From JBQCEE01 sp051960575 (lineage in GTDB: Bacteria; Actinomycetota; Actinomycetes; Mycobacteriales; Jatrophihabitantaceae), in assembly GCF_051960575.1 (NCBI RefSeq), contig NZ_JBQCEE010000081.1, positions 1 to 8,336 of the forward strand: a DNA stretch of 8,336 bases, in the 5' to 3' direction. The stretch's first letter is position 1; every line of letters begins with the position of its first letter. The position numbers and the translations under genes are program-made. The notes below the pieces were generated by a model. It worked only from the letters and a program-made list of their open reading frames with translations. It ran no database searches and was not told the origin of the DNA. This document shows positions 5,172 through 8,336 of this stretch, piece by piece.

Positions 5172-5864
5172 TCACTCGGACGCGGGGCTGTCGGCGGGCG
5201 CGTCCGTGCCCGTGGCATCCGGGCCGTCGGCCAGCAGCAGGTAGAGCCTGCGGCGCGCGTCGGCGAGGACGGCGGCCGCGGCGCTGATCTGCGCCTCGCT
5301 GCCCGTGCGCCCGACCTGCCGGGTGGCGCCGTGCACCTGCTCGAGCAGGGCGCGCAGGTCGGTGCGGGGGCCGGCGTCACCGAACGCCGCGAACGGGTCG
5401 CTCTCGCGCGACTGCACCTGCTCGCGTCCGGCGTCGGTGATGGTCACCAGCTTGCGTCCGGCGTCGGCGACGACGGTGACCAGGCCCTCGTCCTCGAGCT
5501 GGCTGATCGTCGGGTAGATCGCGCCGGGGCTGGGGGTCCAGCGGCCGCCGCTGCGGTCGGCGATCGCCTGCATCAGCTGGTAGCCGTGCATCGGCTGCTC
5601 GCTGAGCAACAGCAGGACGGCGGTGCGGACGTCGCCGCGCGGTGCCCGGCCCCGGCCGCGACGGGGTCCGCCGTGCGGACCGTGCTCGAACGGGCCGCCC
5701 GGGCCGCCCGGGCCGCCCGGGCCGAACGGGCCGCCGCGGTGGCCGCCCCGGGGTGAGCGGAAGCGTGCCTCGGCGTGCGGACCGTGCGGGCCGCGCTCGG
5801 CGAAGGCCGGGTGATGGTGGTGGCGGCGCGGGCCGCCGGTCTGAAACGGATGTTGGTGCCTCAT
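5172..5864 (-). CDS. PadR-family transcriptional regulator with His/Gly/Pro-rich N-terminus
   Basis: The 230-residue product carries a PadR winged helix at about 78-148: DVRTAVLLLLSEQPMHGYQL, then the recognition region RWTPSPGAIYPTISQLEDEG, then the wing with VTITDAGRE. PadR proteins bind operators as dimers, usually repress their own and nearby genes, and release on binding a ligand. The C-terminal half (about 165-212) is helical, as in the short PadR dimerisation arm. Residues 1-77 are an extra low-complexity head with at least a dozen histidines (four in a row at 15-18), many glycines and prolines, and arginines next to the domain. Its role is unknown; metal binding is possible. GAGGAG upstream of the ATG supports this start. 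The adjacent promoter overlaps CGATATATCG, so autoregulation is likely. Target genes are not evident: the MFS gene is convergent, not in an operon. Confidence 0.92.
   Translation of the reverse strand: MRHQHPFQTGGPRRHHHHPAFAERGPHGPHAEARFRSPRGGHRGGPFGPGGPGGPGGPFEHGPHGGPRRGRGRAPRGDVRTAVLLLLSEQPMHGYQLMQAIADRSGGRWTPSPGAIYPTISQLEDEGLVTVVADAGRKLVTITDAGREQVQSRESDPFAAFGDAGPRTDLRALLEQVHGATRQVGRTGSEAQISAAAAVLADARRRLYLLLADGPDATGTDAPADSPASE
5691..5735. repeat. Five tandem copies of a 9-nt unit inside padR
   Basis: CGGGCCGCC repeats at 5691, 5700, 5709 and 5727. The fourth unit, at 5718, ends GAA instead of GCC. On the minus strand the array encodes five Gly-Gly-Pro or Phe-Gly-Pro triplets in the N-terminal head. 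Unit gain or loss by slippage would change length without breaking the frame. Confidence 0.85.
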
Positions 5865-5871
5865 GGATGGA

Positions 5872-5879
5872 ACTCCTCG
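5872..5879 (-). promoter_or_regulatory. Ribosome binding site of padR
   Basis: The minus strand reads CGAGGAGTTCCATCC before the ATG at 5864. GAGGAG at about 8 nt spacing is the best Shine-Dalgarno sequence in the window and confirms the start that includes the His-rich head. Confidence 0.7.
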
Positions 5880-5915
5880 GTTCGTGAGCTAGATTGAGCT
5901 CTGTCGGTAGCAATA

Positions 5916-5944
5916 ACGATATATCGCTACTGCACGAACGACAA
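5916..5944 (-). promoter_or_regulatory. padR promoter overlapping palindrome CGATATATCG
   Basis: On the minus strand TTGTCG (5939-5944) and TATCGT (5916-5921) each match their consensus at four of six positions and are 17 bp apart. The perfect 10-bp palindrome CGATATATCG (5917-5926) covers the -10. Short AT-rich palindromes at the promoter are usual PadR operators, so this is the likely autoregulatory site. A leader of about 45 nt with a good ribosome binding site would result. Confidence 0.55.
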
Positions 5945-5980
5945 GGTGTGGCCATTCATTCCGAGGTTCGCGAGGTGCCG

Positions 5981-6030
5981 TGATCAAGAGACGCTGACGA
6001 CCAGCGACGACCGTCAGCGTCTGTTGATCA
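5981..6030. terminator. 50-bp inverted repeat downstream of the ethA-like gene
   Basis: The 19-nt arms at 5981-5999 and 6012-6030 are complementary except for one G-G mismatch (5988/6023). They flank a 12-nt loop. The core AGACGCTGACG pairs perfectly over 11 bp, and the outer TGATCAA adds seven. The repeat begins 16 nt past the ethA-like stop and lies upstream of the padR promoter, so it most likely ends the ethA-like transcript. No T-run follows on the minus strand. TGATCAAGA also recurs directly at 5981-5989 and 6025-6033. Confidence 0.6.
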
Positions 6031-6045
6031 AGACCCGGCGCGGTC

Positions 6046-7539
6046 TCAGCGGGTGAGGGCCGGCGTGGCGTCGACGCGCTCGCCGGCGCGCAGGAAGCGC
6101 ATCGTCCCGTCGTCGACCTTGCCGTAGCGCAGGGCGACGACGTCATGGGCGTAGCTCATGCCGAGCCGCCATGGCGCTCGCGAGCCGGCGCGGGGGAACT
6201 GGTCGATCGAGCGCAGCACGTAGCCTGCGGCGAAGTCGAGCAGCGGCCGCTCGGTGAGGGTCGGGTCGTCGTTCACCGGGACGGCGGTGTCGTAGCCCTT
6301 GGCGTCCATGTGCGCGAGCAGGCGGCAGACGAACTCGCTCACGAGGTCGGCCTTCAGCGTCCACGACGCGTTCGTGTAGCCGATCGTGAACGCGAAGTTC
6401 GGCACGCCGCTCAGCATCATGCCCTTGTAGGCCAGCGTCTCGGGCAGCGCGACGTCCTTGCCGTCGACGACGAACTGCACGCCGCCGAACGCCAGCAGGT
6501 TGAGCCCGGTCGCGGTGACGACGATGTCGGCGTCCAGCGTGCGTCCCGACTCGAGCTCGATCCCGCCGGCGGTGAAGCGCCGGATGCGGTCGGTCGCCAC
6601 CGACGCCTTGCCGGCACGTAGGGCGCGGAAGAGGTCGCCGTCGGGGACGAGGCAGAGCCGCTGGTCCCACGGGTTGTACGTCGGCTTGAAGTGCGTGTCG
6701 ACGTCGAAGTCCGCCGGGAGCTGCTTCACCGTCATGTTCCGGATGAACTTCTTCATCATCTCGGGACGCCGCTGGCTGAGCTGGTAGATCAAGGTCGAGG
6801 CCGCGACGTTCTTCCACCGCGTCACCGTGTACGCGCGCTTGGGGCCGACCAGCTTGCGCAGCTTGTTGGCGACCACGTCCTCGCCAGGCAGCGTCATGAT
6901 GTACGTCGGCGAGCGCTGCAGCATCGTCACGTGCGCGGCCCGGTCGGTCATCGCCGGCACGAGTGTCACCGCGGTCGCGCCGCTGCCGATGACGACGACC
7001 TGCTTGCCCGCGTAGTCGAGGTCGTCGGGCCAGTGCTGCGGGTGGATCACCTGACCGCCCGCGGCGGTGAACTCGTCGATGCCCTCGAAGTCGGGGGTGT
7101 AGCCCTCGTCGTAGCGGTAGTAGCCGCTGCAGACGAGCAGGTAGCCCGCGGTGATGACGACCGGCGTGCCGTCGTGCTCGGCGGCGATCGTCCAGCGCGC
7201 GGTGTCGCTGTCCCACTCGGCGCGCTGCACGCGGTGGCCGAAGCGGATGTGGCGGTCGATGCCGGCCTCGCGGGCCGTCTCGCGCACGTACTCGAGGATC
7301 GACGGGCCGTCGGCGATGGCCTTCGCCTGCGTCCAGGGCTTGAAGCGGTAGCCGAGGGTGTGCATGTCGGAGTCGCTGCGCACGCCGGGGTAGCGGAACA
7401 GGTCCCACGTGCCGCCGATCGCGTCGCGCGCCTCGAGGATCGTGTAGGTGCGGCCGGGGAACCGGTCCTGGAGGTGATGGGCCGCGCCGATGCCGGACAG
7501 TCCGGCCCCGACGATCAGGACGTCGACATGCTCAGTCAT
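6046..7539 (-). CDS. ethA: EthA-like FAD-dependent Baeyer-Villiger monooxygenase
   Basis: The 497-residue product closely matches my recollection of mycobacterial EthA, which oxidises ketones to esters and activates thioamide drugs such as ethionamide. GAGLSG (11-16) is the FAD Rossmann motif and GSGATA (185-190) the NADPH one. Between them, F151-x-G153 and HPQHWPD (166-172) form the Baeyer-Villiger fingerprint, with a longer gap than the textbook form, as in EthA. GTWDLFRYPGVRSDSDM (43-59), YNPWDQRLCLVP (288-299) and YKGMMLSGVPNFAFTIGYTN (371-390) are EthA-type blocks. Length is near EthA's. The ATG is preceded by a promoter-like pair and a palindrome with no Shine-Dalgarno sequence, so a leaderless transcript is likely. 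In Mycobacterium ethA lies next to the repressor gene ethR; no such gene is seen here. Physiological substrate unknown. Confidence 0.9.
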   Translation of the reverse strand: MTEHVDVLIVGAGLSGIGAAHHLQDRFPGRTYTILEARDAIGGTWDLFRYPGVRSDSDMHTLGYRFKPWTQAKAIADGPSILEYVRETAREAGIDRHIRFGHRVQRAEWDSDTARWTIAAEHDGTPVVITAGYLLVCSGYYRYDEGYTPDFEGIDEFTAAGGQVIHPQHWPDDLDYAGKQVVVIGSGATAVTLVPAMTDRAAHVTMLQRSPTYIMTLPGEDVVANKLRKLVGPKRAYTVTRWKNVAASTLIYQLSQRRPEMMKKFIRNMTVKQLPADFDVDTHFKPTYNPWDQRLCLVPDGDLFRALRAGKASVATDRIRRFTAGGIELESGRTLDADIVVTATGLNLLAFGGVQFVVDGKDVALPETLAYKGMMLSGVPNFAFTIGYTNASWTLKADLVSEFVCRLLAHMDAKGYDTAVPVNDDPTLTERPLLDFAAGYVLRSIDQFPRAGSRAPWRLGMSYAHDVVALRYGKVDDGTMRFLRAGERVDATPALTR

Positions 7540-7546
7540 GCCGCAA

Positions 7547-7576
7547 ACGGTACGTGGGCGTACCGGACAGTCGCAA
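7547..7576 (-). promoter_or_regulatory. Promoter and operator-like palindrome of the ethA-like gene
   Basis: On the minus strand TTGCGA (7571-7576) and TACCGT (7547-7552) are 18 bp apart. TACCGT fits TANNNT and lies 7 nt before the ATG, so the transcript would be leaderless or nearly so. The perfect palindrome CGGTACG-TGGG-CGTACCG (plus strand, 7548-7565; 7-bp arms, 4-nt spacer) covers the -10 and part of the spacer. A repressor bound there would block RNA polymerase. The arm and spacer lengths equal those of the palindrome upstream of the MFS gene, but the arm sequences differ. Confidence 0.55.
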
Positions 7577-7594
7577 CGAGGGCGGGACCTTCGC

Positions 7595-8336
7595 CTACGC
7601 CAACACGGCGGCGAGCGCCTCGTCGGCCGCGATCCGCCCGAGCTCGACCGCTCGGCGCAGCAGCGCCGGATCGCGTTCGGTGCGGCCGACGGCCGGCGCG
7701 TCGGCCGGCGGCCGCACCTGCAGCGCGGCGGGGTGCGACGCCAGCACCCGCTCGGCCTCGGCGTAGCGCTCGGCGCGCTGTGCCCAGGCCCGCGCCGCAC
7801 CGGGGGCGACCCGCTGCAGGTAGCGGCCGACCACCTCGCGTTCGAGCCGGCCGGGCGGTGCCGGTGTCTCGTCCGCCCGGCGCGTGCGCAGCGCGACCAG
7901 GTGCGTGGCGCCCTGCGCGAGCGCGGTGAGCACGGGCACGGCCTCGGCCAGGCCCGCGTCCAGCCAACGGCGACCGGCCAGTTCGACCGCCCCGCCGGTC
8001 AGCAGCGGCATGGCCGTCGAGGCCCGCAGGGCCGCCTGCACGTCGGCGGTGGACGAGAGATACGGGCGCAGGTCGACCGCCTCGCCGCCGGCCGCGTCGG
8101 TGGCGAGCGGGTGGAAGCGCACCGGGTTCGCCAGCACGGCCGCGAAGTCCATCGGCACCACCCGTTCGTAGACGGTGTGCACGAGGTGGTGCGTGTCGAC
8201 GACGGCGCCGCCCCGCAGCGCGCGCCGCGGGTCGATCACCCGGCGCAAGATCGCGGGGTCCCACCCCGCCCCGCGGCTCTCGACCGCGCGACCGCAGAGC
8301 AGCCAAGCGGCGTTCAGCGCGCCCGCCGACGAGCCG
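7595..8336 (-). CDS. Patatin-like phospholipase/acylhydrolase (5' end outside window)
   Basis: The frame runs from a TAG at 7595-7597 to the window edge, giving 246 visible residues. The first visible residues are GSSAGALNAAWLL, the patatin nucleophile elbow G-x-S-x-G, so the catalytic Ser is residue 3 of the fragment. Asp126, in RRWLDAGLAEAVPV, matches the second member of the Ser-Asp dyad; the common DG[GA] is DAG here. ASTAMPLLTG about 20 residues before it is the usual block preceding that motif. Patatin-like enzymes cleave acyl chains from phospholipids or other lipids. The oxyanion-hole GGxxG and N-terminus are off the window. A TTG at 8246-8248 cannot be the start, as it would remove the Ser. 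The gene is upstream of and co-directional with the ethA-like gene, 55 nt away, but that gap holds a separate promoter. Confidence 0.86.
   Translation of the reverse strand, partial: GSSAGALNAAWLLCGRAVESRGAGWDPAILRRVIDPRRALRGGAVVDTHHLVHTVYERVVPMDFAAVLANPVRFHPLATDAAGGEAVDLRPYLSSTADVQAALRASTAMPLLTGGAVELAGRRWLDAGLAEAVPVLTALAQGATHLVALRTRRADETPAPPGRLEREVVGRYLQRVAPGAARAWAQRAERYAEAERVLASHPAALQVRPPADAPAVGRTERDPALLRRAVELGRIAADEALAAVLA

Noticed and set aside
7540..7800. Upstream extension of the ethA-like protein by about 87 residues
   Set aside because: It would run over the promoter and palindrome and into the patatin coding region. The ATG at 7539 gives MTEHVDVLIVGAG, which fits the EthA N-terminus directly.
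6691..7929. Plus-strand frame of over 400 codons across the ethA-like and patatin genes
   Set aside because: Composition is Arg/Ala/Val/Asp-rich with no recognisable domain, and it is antisense to two well-supported enzymes.
7595..8248. A complete 217-residue protein starting at the TTG at 8248
   Set aside because: The frame continues upstream to the window edge and includes GSSAGALN, the patatin nucleophile motif, so this is the 3' part of a larger gene.

Overview
This is a gene-dense, very GC-rich window (most third codon positions are G or C). It reads as chromosomal DNA from an actinobacterium. Pointers are the frequent GTG starts, several promoters apparently placed 6-7 nt upstream of start codons (leaderless transcripts), and proteins typical of the group: an EthA-like Baeyer-Villiger monooxygenase, a PadR regulator with a His/Gly/Pro-rich head, and an HSL-type esterase. 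I cannot name the genus.

Layout. Positions 1-127 are the right-hand end of an IS481-family insertion sequence: the C-terminal 33 codons of its transposase, then a terminus ending in ACA, then TCTAGA, which fits the NCTAGN target known for IS481. Only 8 nt separate that hexamer from the start of smpB (142-618, trans-translation). A LysE/RhtB-type exporter follows (702-1328). Two minus-strand genes come next: a GDxG esterase (1350-2363) and, upstream of it, a luciferase-like flavin oxidoreductase (2401-3387). The oxidoreductase is divergent from a DHA2-like MFS exporter (3544-5031), and the 156 nt between them hold three inverted repeats. The exporter converges on a padR gene (5172-5864, minus). 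The 140 nt between their stops contain an unusual nested dyad: three forward and three inverted copies of a GTGACGGATC-like element at exact 19-bp spacing, all sharing one axis. Upstream of padR lie its likely promoter and operator and a 50-bp inverted repeat. Beyond these are an ethA-like gene (6046-7539, minus) and the 3' part of a patatin-like phospholipase gene (7595 to the window edge, minus) that still includes its nucleophile motif.

Function. Apart from smpB and the IS, the genes look like small-molecule handling: export (LysE type, MFS), oxidation (flavin monooxygenases) and ester hydrolysis (HSL esterase, patatin). A Baeyer-Villiger enzyme makes esters and an esterase can cleave them, but no physical linkage shows that these genes form one pathway. 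The MFS and ethA-like genes each have an 18-bp palindrome (7-bp arms, 4-nt spacer) at the promoter or leader, of a size typical for TetR-family operators. No TetR gene is in view.

I saw no tRNA, rRNA, CRISPR array or tmRNA. No gene-free stretch exceeds 300 bases. The largest gaps are 3388-3543, 5032-5171 and 5865-6045, and their contents are listed below. I see no convincing previously undescribed multi-gene system. The most unusual items are the 19-bp-periodic dyad and the IS481 end abutting smpB.
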